64,000 nt of DNA from Chryseobacterium sp. StRB126 (GCF_000829375.1 NZ_AP014624.1:5394001-5458000), one strand, 5' to 3'; positions 8,909-18,369 are shown, numbered from the stretch's first letter. Program-made: numbers and translations. The notes: generated from the letters alone by a model not told the origin.

Positions 8909-11314
8909 ATGACAGAATTTGAAGATATAAGTTTAGAAGAAATGATCGGCGACGGTTTTGATATCGTTACTGAAGAAATCAATCTTTCCGATTTTGGGGA
9001 GACTGAAAAAAATTCCGAACAGAAAATATTCCCAATACTTCCGGTAAGAAATATGGTTATGTTCCCTAATGTGGTAATTCCTATTACTGCAGGAAGAAAA
9101 ACCTCTATACAACTCCTTGAGGAAGCGCAGAAAAACGGAGATTTCATCGGAATTGTAAGCCAGAAGAATTCTGATCTTGAGCAACCTACCGAAAAGGATA
9201 TCTATACAACCGGTACACTAGCAAAGATTATTAAGATTATAAAACTTCCTGAAGGTAACATTACTGCTATCACCAAAGGTTTCCATAGATTTAAAATCAA
9301 GAGAATCGTTGAAAACCAACCTTATTTCAGAGCTGAAATAACCAAACTGAAGGATAATAAACCCAAAAATCAGGAGGAATATGAAGCTTTGTTGGAAAAC
9401 ATCAAAGATCTTGCTTTAAAAATTATTGAGCTGGATCCTAACATTCCGAATGCGGCCAATTTTGCGATCAAAAACATTAACAACAACGATGATCTGCTGA
9501 ATTTCATCTGTACCAATGCCAGCTTCCCGTCTTTGGAAAAGCAAAGACTGCTTGAAGAAAAAAGCATGATGGAAAGAGCTAATAAATGCTATGAAATGAT
9601 GCATGAGGACTTCAGAAAACTGGAATTGAGAAATCAGATCCACCAGAAAACCTCAAAAGATCTTGATAAGCAGCAAAGAGAATATTTTCTAAACCAACAG
9701 ATCAGAACAATCCAGGAAGAATTAGGCGGTGGACCGGAGAGTGATGTTGCAGATCTTATCGCTAAGGCGAAAACAAAAAAATGGAACCAGGAAGTTGAGG
9801 ATCACTTCCTGAAGGAAATTGGAAGATTACAAAGACAGAATCCTAATTCTCCGGACTATAATGTACAGAGAAATTATCTGGATTTCTTCACAGATCTTCC
9901 ATGGGAAACTTACACCAAAGATATTTTTGACATTGCTAAGGCTGAAAAAGTATTAGATAAAGCCCATTTCGGACTTGAAGATATTAAGAAAAGAATTCTG
10001 GAACACATGGCTGTTTTAAAATTGAAAAACAACATGAAATCCCCCATTCTATTGTTGGTGGGACCTCCGGGAGTAGGTAAAACTTCCCTAGGAAAATCTA
10101 TTGCGGATGCTTTAGGCAGAAAATACGTAAGATTATCTTTAGGAGGTCTTCATGATGAAAGTGAAATCCGTGGACACAGAAAGACTTATATTGGTGCAAT
10201 GGCTGGAAGAATTCTTCAGTCTATTAAAAAGGCGGGAACCTCAAATCCGGTAATTGTTTTGGATGAGATTGACAAAATTGGACAGGGACTTCACGGAGAC
10301 CCAAGCTCTGCACTTTTAGAAGTTCTTGATCCTGAACAAAATAAAGCGTTCTACGACAACTTCCTTGAAATGGGATATGATCTGTCGAAAGTAATGTTTA
10401 TTGCCACAGCAAACTCTCTTTCAACCATTCAGACTCCACTTTTGGACAGAACGGAAATTATTCAGATCGCAGGATACACTCTGGAAGAAAAAATTGAGAT
10501 TGCAAAACGGCACTTAATCAAAAAACAGCAGGAAGAGAACGGTTTGGATGCCAAATCTTTCAAACTTGGAAATGCTGAACTTAAACATATTATTGAGGCA
10601 CATACTTCTGAAAGCGGCGTAAGAACCCTAGAAAAAAGAATTGCTTCTGTTGCAAGATGGGTAGCATTACAAACTGCTTTGGTAAAAGAATATGATCCAA
10701 AGATTTCATTGGAAAAAGTAGATGAAATTCTTGGAGTTCCAAGACCGAAAAGTTTATCTGAAATTACAGATGCCCCAGGTGTAGTAACAGGTCTTGCCTG
10801 GACAAGTGTAGGGGGTGACATTTTATATATTGAAAGCATCCTAAGCAATGGAAAAGGAGCGTTAACGATGACCGGAAATCTGGGAACTGTTATGAAAGAA
10901 TCTGCTACTATTGCATTAGAATACATTAAGGCTAAACATAATGAATTGGGAATTCCTCAGGAAGATCTGGACAAGAAAAACATCCACGTTCACGTTCCTG
11001 AAGGGGCTACGCCAAAAGATGGACCATCTGCCGGTATTGCTATGTTGACCTCAATGGTTTCTTCTTTTAAAAATAAAAAGATCAAACCTCACCTTGCCAT
11101 GACAGGAGAGATTACTTTAAGAGGAAAAGTACTTCCTGTAGGAGGAATCAAGGAAAAACTTCTTGCTGCAACCAGAGCAGGAGTAAAGGATGTTATTCTT
11201 TGTGAAGCCAATAGAAAAGATGTAGAAGAGATTAAGAAGGATTATTTAAAGAATCTGAAAGTACACTACGTTAACAGAATGGAAGAAGTCATAGACATTG
11301 CCATTGAAAAATAA
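8909..11314 (+). CDS. lon: ATP-dependent Lon protease
   Basis: An 801-residue Lon of usual length. The N-terminal substrate-binding domain (about 40-235) starts [20 protein letters not shown]. The AAA+ module carries Walker [10 protein letters not shown] (about 384-392) and Walker B VIVLDEID (about 447). The protease domain has catalytic Ser707 in [11 protein letters not shown] and Lys748 in [11 protein letters not shown]. Lon degrades misfolded and regulatory proteins in the cytoplasm. Followed by a good terminator; stands alone between the divergent PpiD-like gene and the AI-2E family gene. A palindrome immediately before the start may contribute to regulation. Confidence 0.98.
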   Translation: MTEFEDISLEEMIGDGFDIVTEEINLSDFGETEKNSEQKIFPILPVRNMVMFPNVVIPITAGRKTSIQLLEEAQKNGDFIGIVSQKNSDLEQPTEKDIYTTGTLAKIIKIIKLPEGNITAITKGFHRFKIKRIVENQPYFRAEITKLKDNKPKNQEEYEALLENIKDLALKIIELDPNIPNAANFAIKNINNNDDLLNFICTNASFPSLEKQRLLEEKSMMERANKCYEMMHEDFRKLELRNQIHQKTSKDLDKQQREYFLNQQIRTIQEELGGGPESDVADLIAKAKTKKWNQEVEDHFLKEIGRLQRQNPNSPDYNVQRNYLDFFTDLPWETYTKDIFDIAKAEKVLDKAHFGLEDIKKRILEHMAVLKLKNNMKSPILLLVGPPGVGKTSLGKSIADALGRKYVRLSLGGLHDESEIRGHRKTYIGAMAGRILQSIKKAGTSNPVIVLDEIDKIGQGLHGDPSSALLEVLDPEQNKAFYDNFLEMGYDLSKVMFIATANSLSTIQTPLLDRTEIIQIAGYTLEEKIEIAKRHLIKKQQEENGLDAKSFKLGNAELKHIIEAHTSESGVRTLEKRIASVARWVALQTALVKEYDPKISLEKVDEILGVPRPKSLSEITDAPGVVTGLAWTSVGGDILYIESILSNGKGALTMTGNLGTVMKESATIALEYIKAKHNELGIPQEDLDKKNIHVHVPEGATPKDGPSAGIAMLTSMVSSFKNKKIKPHLAMTGEITLRGKVLPVGGIKEKLLAATRAGVKDVILCEANRKDVEEIKKDYLKNLKVHYVNRMEEVIDIAIEK

Positions 11315-11346
11315 AAACAACTTATTTACATATTAACTTCTCAATA

Positions 11347-11385
11347 AGAAACACGTTCTGAAATTCAGGGCGTGTTTCTGTTTTT
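11347..11385 (+). terminator. Intrinsic terminator after lon
   Basis: The 9-bp stem AGAAACACG (11347-11355) pairs with CGTGTTTCT (11371-11379) and is followed by GTTTTTA. It lies 33 bases after the lon stop codon. Confidence 0.85.
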
Positions 11386-11505
11386 ACAGGTGATTTTAAG
11401 AGTGAATTTTGATATGCAGAAATAAAAATCCACACTGTTTGAATAAAAAACTCTTAAGTTCGATGGGTTTTTCTTATTTTTATTCCTTACTGCAGATTTT
11501 AGATT

Positions 11506-12618
11506 ATGAATTTTCTTAGACTTCCTTTCCTTGTTAAACTTACCCTTGTTGTTATCTCGATTATTGGGATCGGGTATCTTTTAGCATTGGGCCAGACCAT
11601 TTTAGCCCCTTTTTTCTTTGCATTCCTGATGGCTATGCTGTTTTTACCGGCAGCCACTTTTATGGAAAAAACACTAAGATTTCCGAGATCTGTATCAACA
11701 ATGACTTCCGTATTCATTATGTTGATAATTTTAGCAGGAATCATTTACTTTTTCACCAATCAGCTATCTGATTTCAGCAAGGATCTTCCTCATCTGAGAG
11801 AGCAGCTTACTACCGTTTTTAACAATGCCCAACATTGGGTTTCCAAAACTTTCAATGTAAAGGTAGATGAGCAGGTAGATTACATCAACCAGGCACTGAA
11901 TAAGCTTTTATCTTCTTCCGGTGCCATTTTAGGTTTTACATTCGGGATTTTTTCAACAGGATTTGGGTTTATCATATTCTTTACTCTATTTTTCATCTTT
12001 ATCTTAAATTACAGAAGACTGTTGAATAACTTTATTATTACTGTATTTAAAGAAAGACATAAATCAAGGGTTCAAGATGCTGTGAATGAAATTCGTATCA
12101 TGACCAAGAAATACATCTTCGGACTTTGTCTTCAGGTTATTATTGTATCTATCCTAACCTCTATTGTACTTACCGTTTTAGGCGTAAAATATGCTATCCT
12201 TTTAGCGGTTTTAACAGGGTTATTAAATGTAATTCCCTATTTGGGTATTTTCACATCGCTACTGATCTCCTGTTTTATCGCATTTGCTACTGGCAGCCCT
12301 TCAACATGTATTTATGTAGCCATCGGATATATTGGCATTCATGCCATAGATGGAAATATTGTACTTCCATTTGTTGTAGGTTCCAGAGTGAAAATCAATG
12401 CTTTATTTTCTTTCATAGGCATTCTTTTAGGAGAACACCTTTGGGGAATTGCCGGAATGTTCCTTTGTATTCCCGCCATTGCCATTATTAAGATTATCTG
12501 CGAAAAAGTTGAAGATTTAAGACCTTGGGGAAAACTACTTGGAGAAGAAGAAAAACCTAACAAAAAGAAGAAAAGCTATAAGATTTCAAAAAATATCACT
12601 TTGAAAGAAATGGACTGA
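11506..12618 (+). CDS. AI-2E family transporter (PerM/TqsA-like)
   Basis: A 370-residue inner-membrane protein. Hydrophobic helices lie at about 9-60 and 65-85, then a soluble loop (about 85-145), then a helix pair near 150-172 and four or more helices (about 205-340). This is the arrangement of the UPF0118 / AI-2E exporter family, and the conserved GLLNVIPYLGIF and GNIVLPFVVGSRVKINAL segments are visible. The C-terminus is a Lys-rich cytoplasmic tail. Family members export small molecules such as autoinducer-2 or act as sodium/proton antiporters; the substrate here is unknown. Confidence 0.9.
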   Translation: MNFLRLPFLVKLTLVVISIIGIGYLLALGQTILAPFFFAFLMAMLFLPAATFMEKTLRFPRSVSTMTSVFIMLIILAGIIYFFTNQLSDFSKDLPHLREQLTTVFNNAQHWVSKTFNVKVDEQVDYINQALNKLLSSSGAILGFTFGIFSTGFGFIIFFTLFFIFILNYRRLLNNFIITVFKERHKSRVQDAVNEIRIMTKKYIFGLCLQVIIVSILTSIVLTVLGVKYAILLAVLTGLLNVIPYLGIFTSLLISCFIAFATGSPSTCIYVAIGYIGIHAIDGNIVLPFVVGSRVKINALFSFIGILLGEHLWGIAGMFLCIPAIAIIKIICEKVEDLRPWGKLLGEEEKPNKKKKSYKISKNITLKEMD

Positions 12619-12660
12619 TATTATGAGTGATGAGTAATAAAAAAATCAATCTCAATAAAA

Positions 12661-12687
12661 ACGGCTGCCCTTAAACAGGACAGCCGT
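12661..12687. terminator. Shared bidirectional terminator
   Basis: ACGGCTG (12661-12667) pairs with CAGCCGT (12681-12687), with further pairing inside the loop. On the minus strand it is followed by TTTTTATT and serves the GG-leader peptide gene; on the plus strand it can serve the AI-2E family gene. Confidence 0.8.
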
Positions 12688-12700
12688 TGTATTATTCGAT

Positions 12701-12943
12701 TTATGGTAAAGCGCAATATGGGTGCATTCCATTTGGACAGGTTTCTGTACAAAGAATATTAGACTGTATATCCGGACAGTATCCATAGTCCTGCCCTCCA
12801 CCACCAGTACCTCCTAAACAAGGATCACCAGGTGGAATTTTACATGGGCATCCTATAGGGCCAATATCACATTTTCCAATACCAACTCCACCCTGGATTT
12901 CTCTTAAGTTTGTTCGATTTAGTTTTTTAAGATTTTTCAACAT
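12701..12943 (-). CDS. GG-leader, cysteine-rich bacteriocin-like peptide
   Basis: An 80-residue precursor. Residues 1-19 (MLKNLKKLNRTNLREIQGG) are a double-glycine leader of the kind cleaved by C39 peptidase ABC exporters, and match the pattern of Chryseobacterium peptides named bacteriocin-like. The predicted 61-residue core has eight Cys (25, 32, 34, 42, 56, 65, 69, 77), many Gly and Pro, a GGTGGGG linker and a C-terminal HPYCALP. Even cysteine number suggests disulfides or modification. No exporter, peptidase, maturase or immunity gene lies beside it. It has its own promoter box and terminator. Bioactivity is not shown. Confidence 0.75.
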   Translation of the reverse strand: MLKNLKKLNRTNLREIQGGVGIGKCDIGPIGCPCKIPPGDPCLGGTGGGGQDYGYCPDIQSNILCTETCPNGMHPYCALP

Positions 12944-12967
12944 AATATTATTAGTTTAGTTTGTTTT

Positions 12968-12975
12968 CAAATATA
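12968..12975 (-). promoter_or_regulatory. Putative promoter -7 box for the GG-leader peptide
   Basis: Minus-strand TATATTTG matches TAnnTTTG. The nearest TTG upstream is 15 bases away, shorter than the usual 19. The start codon would lie roughly 18 bases after the predicted transcription start. Confidence 0.45.
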
Positions 12976-13072
12976 AATAATAAAACGATGCAAAAGTTCG
13001 CATTAACCTACCATTAACCCAACCAATATAACCTTTCATTAAAAAAATCACATTAGAATTGTATTTTTATTC

Positions 13073-13080
13073 TACATTTG
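13073..13080 (+). promoter_or_regulatory. Putative promoter -7 box for the DoxX gene
   Basis: TACATTTG matches TAnnTTTG, 16 bases before the ATG at 13097. No TTG is found at the expected -33 spacing. Confidence 0.4.
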
Positions 13081-13096
13081 ATATAAAATATTTATT

Positions 13097-13474
13097 ATGA
13101 AAATCATCAAATTTATCATCTGTATTTTATTTGGGGTTATGTTTATTAATGCGGGATTAGACAAGTTCTTTCATTACAACCCGGTTCCTCCACTCACCGA
13201 TGCACAAATGAAAATATACGCAGCATTTGGAGAAATAGGATGGCTATTGCCACTCGTAGGAACTGTAGAAGTAATTGGCGGCCTTTTATTTATCTTTCCA
13301 AAAACAAGAGCATTAGGAGCCATCATTATTCTGCCAGTTTTAACAGGAATTTTGATTCATAACGTATACAGAGATCCCTCCACCACTGGTATTTGTATTT
13401 CCGGCATTCTATTTCTGATTAATATCTGGATATTAATTGATAACCGAGAGAAATATAAAAATCTGGTTGGATAG
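13097..13474 (+). CDS. DoxX family membrane protein
   Basis: A 125-residue protein with four hydrophobic helices (about 4-20, 48-68, 75-90, 100-115). It has the DoxX-like pattern FGVMFINAGLDKFFHY after helix 1 and GWLLPLVGTVEVIGGLLFIFPKTRALGA in the middle. DoxX proteins are small quinol-oxidase-associated or redox-related membrane proteins; the exact role is unknown. It is monocistronic, divergent from the GG-leader peptide gene and closed by a hairpin shared with the convergent acyl-CoA dehydrogenase gene. Confidence 0.85.
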   Translation: MKIIKFIICILFGVMFINAGLDKFFHYNPVPPLTDAQMKIYAAFGEIGWLLPLVGTVEVIGGLLFIFPKTRALGAIIILPVLTGILIHNVYRDPSTTGICISGILFLINIWILIDNREKYKNLVG

Positions 13475-13488
13475 CAATTAGAACTTCA

Positions 13489-13525
13489 AAGATAGCAGAT
13501 GACATCAAACATCATCTGCTATCTT
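13489..13525. terminator. Convergent hairpin between DoxX and acyl-CoA dehydrogenase genes
   Basis: A perfect 14-bp stem (13489-13502 with 13512-13525, AAGATAGCAGATGA) with a 9-base loop. T-runs are weak on both sides. Its position between two convergent genes supports a terminator function. Confidence 0.65.
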
Positions 13526-13528
13526 CCA

Positions 13529-14887
13529 TTATATAAAAGCGCTAAATCCGGTAATTGATCGTCCTACAATGAGCGAGTTAATTTCTTTTGTTCCTTCATA
13601 AGAATAAATAGCTTCGGCATCTGCGACAAAACGGGCAACATCATATTCCAGAAGAATACCATTTCCGCCCATCACTTCTCTCGCTCTGGAAACAATATCC
13701 CGGGTTCTTAATGTACAGAAAACCTTAGCCAATGAAGCATGTTCATCCTTTAAAATCCCCTCATCCTGCATTTCAGACAACCTGAAAACCATAGTCTGCA
13801 TAGCAGTAAGATTGGATAACATTTCCACCAAATGCCCCTGAATCATCTGAAAGGAAGCAATCGGTTTTCCAAACTGTTCTCTTGTTCGGGTATATGCCAA
13901 AGCGCTTTCATAAGCTCCTCTTGCACATCCGGTTGCCATCCAGGCTACTCCTGCCCTTGTCATTCTCAGCACTTTTCCTGTATCTTTAAATGAATTAGCG
14001 TTCTGCAGGCGGTTTTCTTCTGTAACCAGACAGTCTTTAAGGGTAATTAATCCGTTCTGGACTATTCTCAAAGCCATTTTTCCTTTGATTTTCTCTACAG
14101 AATATCCCGGATTGTCTTTTTCAACAATAAATCCTTTTACTTCACCGCTATCTAAATCTCTTGCCCAGATAATAACAAGATCTGCAAAGGTGGCGTTTCC
14201 TATCCATTTTTTCTGACCGTTTAAAACCCAGCCTTCATCCGTTTTCTTACAAGTAACGGTAAGTCCGCCCGCAGCTCCGGAGCCTACTTCCGGCTCGGTA
14301 AGTCCAAAGGCTCCTATTTTTTCAAACTTCTGCATCTGCGGAAGCCATTTCTGTTTTTGTTCTTCTGAACCACAGATATAGATAGAACCCATTGCTAATC
14401 CTGACTGCACTCCAAAAAAGGTAGCAATAGAGGCATCAATTCTTGCCATTTCCATAGCAATAACCCCTTCCATCAGAAAAGGCATTCCCGGACAGCCATA
14501 TCCTTCATAGGTTACTCCGCAAATATCCAGCTTTTGAAATTTTGGAATCAATTCAAAAGGGAATTCATCTCTAAGCCAGTAATGGTTGACCAAAGGTTTT
14601 ATTTCTTTCTCCATAAAGGCTTTTACTTTCAGCTGGATTTCCCGCTGTTCAGGAGATAAAGTATGGTAGATATCATAAAAATCACCATCAATGGGAGGAA
14701 GTTCTTTCTTTTTCTTATCAGGATCAAGCATTTTCATGAGCCCTGAGAGTTGTTTATCATCAAGCTTTGAAAAATTATGCATCAATTTGGGCAAATCTAC
14801 TTTTTGTGAAATAGCACTTAGCTGCTCAAAATCTATGGACGTAAATAGCCCTATTGCATTTCTGATTTTAGAAAAGGTATTTGACAT
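13529..14887 (-). CDS. Acyl-CoA dehydrogenase, glutaryl-CoA-dehydrogenase-like
   Basis: A 452-residue FAD enzyme. The FAD/substrate middle domain shows GLTEPEVGSGAAGG and NGQKKWIGNATFADLVIIWAR. The C-terminal helical domain has the catalytic Glu in YEGTKEINSLIVGRSITGFSAF. That YEGT context and the final GR-x-ITG-x-xAF match glutaryl-CoA dehydrogenases and plant ACX4-like oxidases rather than short- or medium-chain enzymes. Expected reaction: oxidation of an acyl-CoA, passing electrons to ETF. I chose the ATG at 14887, because the frame extension to 14977 adds residues with no family look. A roughly 60-residue N-terminal helical extension (FSKIRNAIGLF...) precedes the core. Confidence 0.88.
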   Translation of the reverse strand: MSNTFSKIRNAIGLFTSIDFEQLSAISQKVDLPKLMHNFSKLDDKQLSGLMKMLDPDKKKKELPPIDGDFYDIYHTLSPEQREIQLKVKAFMEKEIKPLVNHYWLRDEFPFELIPKFQKLDICGVTYEGYGCPGMPFLMEGVIAMEMARIDASIATFFGVQSGLAMGSIYICGSEEQKQKWLPQMQKFEKIGAFGLTEPEVGSGAAGGLTVTCKKTDEGWVLNGQKKWIGNATFADLVIIWARDLDSGEVKGFIVEKDNPGYSVEKIKGKMALRIVQNGLITLKDCLVTEENRLQNANSFKDTGKVLRMTRAGVAWMATGCARGAYESALAYTRTREQFGKPIASFQMIQGHLVEMLSNLTAMQTMVFRLSEMQDEGILKDEHASLAKVFCTLRTRDIVSRAREVMGGNGILLEYDVARFVADAEAIYSYEGTKEINSLIVGRSITGFSAFI

Positions 14888-15097
14888 AATGATATATTGT
14901 GATTTTGGTTTGTAAAAAGATAAGCAAAAATTACTCCGAAAGCAAACAATCAACTCACCACTTATTTTACAAAACATTAATATTCAAATCGTTAAACGAG
15001 AATATTCTCTTTACAAGTTTTTTACTTCCCATTTTCAAGAATTACAAAAAATCCTGACTGAACTTTGACTCAAGCAAAACCTCAAAAATCTTACGCT

Positions 15098-16018
15098 ATG
15101 AAAACGAATTACATTACATTATCATTATCTGCTGTTCTTTTACTGGGAATTTATTCATGTAAAAAAGTAGAAGCTACCAGCAGCGAACTTAAAGACTATG
15201 AAGCATCAACAGATTCTGCTGCCGTTGTAGCAGACAGTGTTTCATCCGTTGCCAGCATGGAAGTTAAGGATAAAAAATTCATCAAAACGGCAGATGTCAA
15301 CATGGAAGTAAAGGATGTTTACAATGCTACAATTGCGATTGAAAAATCGGCACAGGATCTTGGAGGTTTTGTTACCAAAAGCAATCTTCAGAGCAATGTT
15401 GTTTATGAAGACACTTACAATACTTCTGACACTGAAGCCATGCTCATCAAAAAGTACAAGACTGAAAACACAATGCAGGTGCGTGTACCCACTGAAAAAC
15501 TTGGTGAATTTCTAACGTTCATCAATACCAACAAGTTATTTCTTAATTCGAGAACCATCAATGCGGAAGATGTTACTGCTAATATTAAATATTCTGAACT
15601 GGAAGCGAAAAGAAACCAAAAGACTTCAGAAAATATTGACAAGATAAAAACCAACAAAGACAAAGTATCCTTAGATGACAATAATATGTCTGAAGGAAAT
15701 CTTCAAAAACTGAATACCATGAGTATGGCCGACAACCTGAAATACAGCACAATTGACATCTACATCAAAGAGCCAAAACTGCGCATTGCTGAAATTGCTG
15801 TAACCAATACAGACAGCATTGATAATAAATATAAATACAACTTTATATATGATGCAAAAGACGGTTTTGTTTATGGGTTTTATCTGATTCAGAGAATAAT
15901 CGTAGGTCTTATCAATATCTGGCCCATTGTATTAATTGCAGCCGGAGTGGTTTATTTGTTAAGAAAAAGAAAAGCAAAAAGGCCTGAACTTCCTAAACCT
16001 TCGGAACAGAACTCCTAA
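15098..16018 (+). CDS. DUF4349 domain lipoprotein
   Basis: A 306-residue lipoprotein. The signal peptide ends in a lipobox (LLGIYSC, Cys at residue 21). The DUF4349 core begins about residue 60 (FIKTADVNMEVKDVYNATIAIE) and includes the DLGGFVTKS turn and a central coiled segment. One C-terminal transmembrane helix (about 265-285) is followed by RKRKAKR. The family resembles the extracytoplasmic part of envelope stress sensors, and the function is unknown. ATG at 15098 is preferred because it places the signal peptide correctly. Followed by a strong terminator. Confidence 0.85.
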   Translation: MKTNYITLSLSAVLLLGIYSCKKVEATSSELKDYEASTDSAAVVADSVSSVASMEVKDKKFIKTADVNMEVKDVYNATIAIEKSAQDLGGFVTKSNLQSNVVYEDTYNTSDTEAMLIKKYKTENTMQVRVPTEKLGEFLTFINTNKLFLNSRTINAEDVTANIKYSELEAKRNQKTSENIDKIKTNKDKVSLDDNNMSEGNLQKLNTMSMADNLKYSTIDIYIKEPKLRIAEIAVTNTDSIDNKYKYNFIYDAKDGFVYGFYLIQRIIVGLINIWPIVLIAAGVVYLLRKRKAKRPELPKPSEQNS

Positions 16019-16053
16019 CCTATGGGTTATCATCATAATTTTAGATTTTACAG

Positions 16054-16085
16054 CCTCCTGTTTTCAGGAGGTTTTTATTTTTTTT
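16054..16085 (+). terminator. Intrinsic terminator after the DUF4349 gene
   Basis: CCTCCTG (16054-16060) pairs with CAGGAGG (16065-16071) across a TTTT loop and is followed by a T-rich run of about 14 bases. Confidence 0.9.
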
Positions 16086-16159
16086 AAAAAAAACTGTAAC
16101 GATTGTCACCCACCCCTTACCTACTGTTTAAAAGAAAAGAAAATCAAAAAATAAATACT

Positions 16160-17035
16160 ATGAAAAATTTAATAAAACTTGGATTCGCAGCATTACTGTC
16201 AATACATTTCACAACAGCAACTGCACAGAATAAGAACACAGGAAATGAAAACAGCCTGCTTTGGGAAATATCCGGAAACGGACTTTCTAAACCCTCTTAT
16301 ATTACCGGAACTTTTCATATCTTATGCAGTAAAGATTTTGAAATAAAACCTAAAGTACTGAAAGCACTAGATAAATCAGAAAACTTTGTCATGGAAATCA
16401 ATTATACAGATCCCAGCGAAATGACTGACTTACAAAAAATGTATCAGAACGATAAGAAAATATCCGATCAGCTTTCACCCAATGAAGCTAAAGAATTGGA
16501 TAAAATTCTTGCAGATTATGGGACAAATCTGGAAAAAACAAATAACTCCAGTCCTCAGGCTCTTTACGCACTTCTTAGTATGAAAGCGATCCCATGTCCT
16601 CAAACTGAAATGAAGATGTATGAGATCGAGCTTCTTCAGAATGCTATTAAAGGAAAAAAGAATATCAAAGGTTTGGAGAAAGTAAATGATCAGATGAAAT
16701 CAATCAATAATGCTTATGATCTCAAAGCTACCATTGCCCAGTTAAAATTAGGTAAAGAATATGAAACATTATTTAAAAGTATGATCGCAGCTTTTAAAAA
16801 TGAAGATGCTCAGTCATTATACACTCTTTTTAAGGATGAAAGATTTATGAATGCTAAGCAGGAAAAAGCGATGCTTACAGACAGAAATAAAAACTGGGTA
16901 GAAATAATTCCAGAAATGATGAGGGCCGGAAGTTCATTTTTCGCAGTAGGAGGATCCCATTTAATGGGAGAAAACGGAGTTATCCCACTTTTACAGTCAA
17001 AAGGATATACAGTAAAACCCGTACATAGCCTATAA
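16160..17035 (+). CDS. TraB/GumN family protein
   Basis: A 291-residue secreted protein with a signal peptide (about 1-23, ending TATAQ). The TraB/GumN hallmark appears as LSKPSYITGTFHILC near residue 50, and the C-terminal half has a GSSFFAVGGSHLMGENGVIPLLQSKGY segment characteristic of the family. These proteins belong to the ChaN/Tiki fold group, some of which are metal-dependent proteases; activity here is not shown. The ATG at 16160 gives a proper signal peptide. The sigma factor gene starts 23 bp downstream, so the two are likely co-transcribed. Confidence 0.88.
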   Translation: MKNLIKLGFAALLSIHFTTATAQNKNTGNENSLLWEISGNGLSKPSYITGTFHILCSKDFEIKPKVLKALDKSENFVMEINYTDPSEMTDLQKMYQNDKKISDQLSPNEAKELDKILADYGTNLEKTNNSSPQALYALLSMKAIPCPQTEMKMYEIELLQNAIKGKKNIKGLEKVNDQMKSINNAYDLKATIAQLKLGKEYETLFKSMIAAFKNEDAQSLYTLFKDERFMNAKQEKAMLTDRNKNWVEIIPEMMRAGSSFFAVGGSHLMGENGVIPLLQSKGYTVKPVHSL

Positions 17036-17058
17036 CAATAACCAACCATAAAACTATT

Positions 17059-17568
17059 GTGAGTAATCCCACTGAAACAGCCTTTTTAAAGCTTGTTAAT
17101 CAGCACAAAGGCATTTTATACAAAGCTTCCCGGATCTATGCAGATTCCTTAGAAGACCGGGAAGACCTTCAGCAGGAAATCCTTATCCAGTTGTGGAAAT
17201 CTTATCAAAATTTTAAAGGAAATAGTGAATTTTCTACCTGGATGTATCGTGTTGCCATCAATACTGCTATTACTTATTTAAAGAAAGAAAAACAGAGAGC
17301 AAAAAACCATACAGACTCGCCCCATCATTTTGAAGTGCAACAGGAAGATTACAATCCTACAAAGGATAGACAACTGGAAATTTTCTATCGTGCCGTTCAG
17401 GAATTAAATGCTTTGGAAAAGGCTGTTATATTTTATTTCATGGAAGGAATGTCACATAAAGAAATTGGAAACAACCTCGGGCTTAGCGAAGGCAATGCCC
17501 GTGTAAAACTCAACAGAACAAAAGAAAAAATACAGCAAATCATAAAAAAATCAGGTTATGAATTTTGA
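17059..17568 (+). CDS. ECF-type RNA polymerase sigma factor
   Basis: A 169-residue sigma-70 family protein. Region 2 spans about 10-85 (DREDLQQEILIQLWKSYQNF, FSTWMYRVAINTAITYLKK). Region 4 spans about 110-165 (ALEKAVIFYFMEGMSHKEIGNNLGLSEGNARVKLNRTKEKI), with a helix-turn-helix. Start is GTG at 17059. The next gene overlaps its end by 11 bases and encodes a membrane protein, the arrangement expected for an ECF sigma with an anti-sigma-like partner. Regulon unknown. Confidence 0.92.
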   Translation: MSNPTETAFLKLVNQHKGILYKASRIYADSLEDREDLQQEILIQLWKSYQNFKGNSEFSTWMYRVAINTAITYLKKEKQRAKNHTDSPHHFEVQQEDYNPTKDRQLEIFYRAVQELNALEKAVIFYFMEGMSHKEIGNNLGLSEGNARVKLNRTKEKIQQIIKKSGYEF

Positions 17569-18163
17569 TCAATTAAAAGAACAGTGGAATAATGAAGACA
17601 GCAATGTTCATATTCCGGACACTATAGAACAATTAAAGGAAAGTAAGCACCCTATTGAAAAAATCCAAAAAAACATGAAAAAAGAATTCCCGGCACAGGT
17701 TCTGGCGATTATTCTTATCGGATTTTTCCCTCTTCAGTTTAATTTTTCTGCTTCTCAATATCTTATTTATTATATATCCTACACCCTGATGGTTGTTATA
17801 TCAACCTATTATCTTTATGGATTTTATAAGTTCTATAAGCAAACGGAACTCTACACAGGAAACACCAAGAGCAGTCTTTGGAAAATTTTCCATGAGCTTA
17901 GGTTGAATATGGAAAGATACCAGTCATTCGGATTTTTACTCCTGCCCCACTTCCTGCTCACTATTGTACTGACAATCTATAATACTTTGGAAGAAAAAGG
18001 GAAGACATTATCTGAACTCACCAACGCTCATCAGTATTCTTTAATTCTGACTGTTTTGATAGGAACCCTTTTTGTTGTAATAAGCATTATTTTATGGACA
18101 AAGTATATTTATGGACGCCAGGCTAAACAATTGGAAAACATTCTGAATGAAATGGACGAATAA
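17558..18163 (+). CDS. Membrane protein coupled to the ECF sigma factor (candidate anti-sigma)
   Basis: A 201-residue protein with a cytoplasmic N-terminal segment of about 45 residues (MNFDQLKEQWNNEDSNVHIP...), then four transmembrane helices (about 48-65, 72-90, 128-146, 160-182) and a short charged C-terminal tail. The N-terminal LKEQWN pattern and overlap with the sigma gene are typical of Bacteroidota genes paired with ECF sigmas. A role as membrane anti-sigma factor is an inference from context; no classical zinc-finger HxxxCxxC motif is present. Confidence 0.75.
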   Translation: MNFDQLKEQWNNEDSNVHIPDTIEQLKESKHPIEKIQKNMKKEFPAQVLAIILIGFFPLQFNFSASQYLIYYISYTLMVVISTYYLYGFYKFYKQTELYTGNTKSSLWKIFHELRLNMERYQSFGFLLLPHFLLTIVLTIYNTLEEKGKTLSELTNAHQYSLILTVLIGTLFVVISIILWTKYIYGRQAKQLENILNEMDE

Positions 18164-18198
18164 CATTCAAAAGAGCATTTTTAAACCCATAAAAAGTA

Positions 18199-18225
18199 AA
18201 CCTCAGATCATTTCTGAGGTTTTGT
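18199..18225 (+). terminator. Intrinsic terminator after the sigma operon
   Basis: AACCTCAGA (18199-18207) pairs with TCTGAGGTT (18213-18221), followed by TTGTTATTT. Confidence 0.85.
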
Positions 18226-18262
18226 TATTTAAAAAATTGTTATTTATCATCTTCAAATTTAT

Positions 18263-18289
18263 TTGAGGTTTTATTTTTCCTTAAATTTG
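18263..18289 (+). promoter_or_regulatory. Putative promoter of pgi
   Basis: TTG (18263-18265) and TAAATTTG (18282-18289) are separated by 16 bases, slightly short of the Bacteroidota optimum. The start codon follows 80 bases downstream. Confidence 0.45.
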
Positions 18290-18369
18290 CAGATCAGAAA
18301 TAAATCGCTATGGATTTATAAAGATTTTGATCCGGTACATTATTTTCTGAATTATAAATTCTCAACAAC

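Noticed and set aside
10462..10926. 154-codon frame antisense to lon
   Set aside because: It lies fully inside a well-supported gene and its translation has no domain or codon bias of its own.
12701..12943. Complete bacteriocin biosynthesis cluster around the GG-leader peptide
   Set aside because: Neighbours are an AI-2E family exporter and a DoxX protein; no C39 peptidase, maturase or immunity gene is present in the window.
14888..14977. Longer start for the acyl-CoA dehydrogenase
   Set aside because: The extension has no family resemblance; the ATG at 14887 begins the MSNTFSKIRNAIGLF segment, a more plausible N-terminus.
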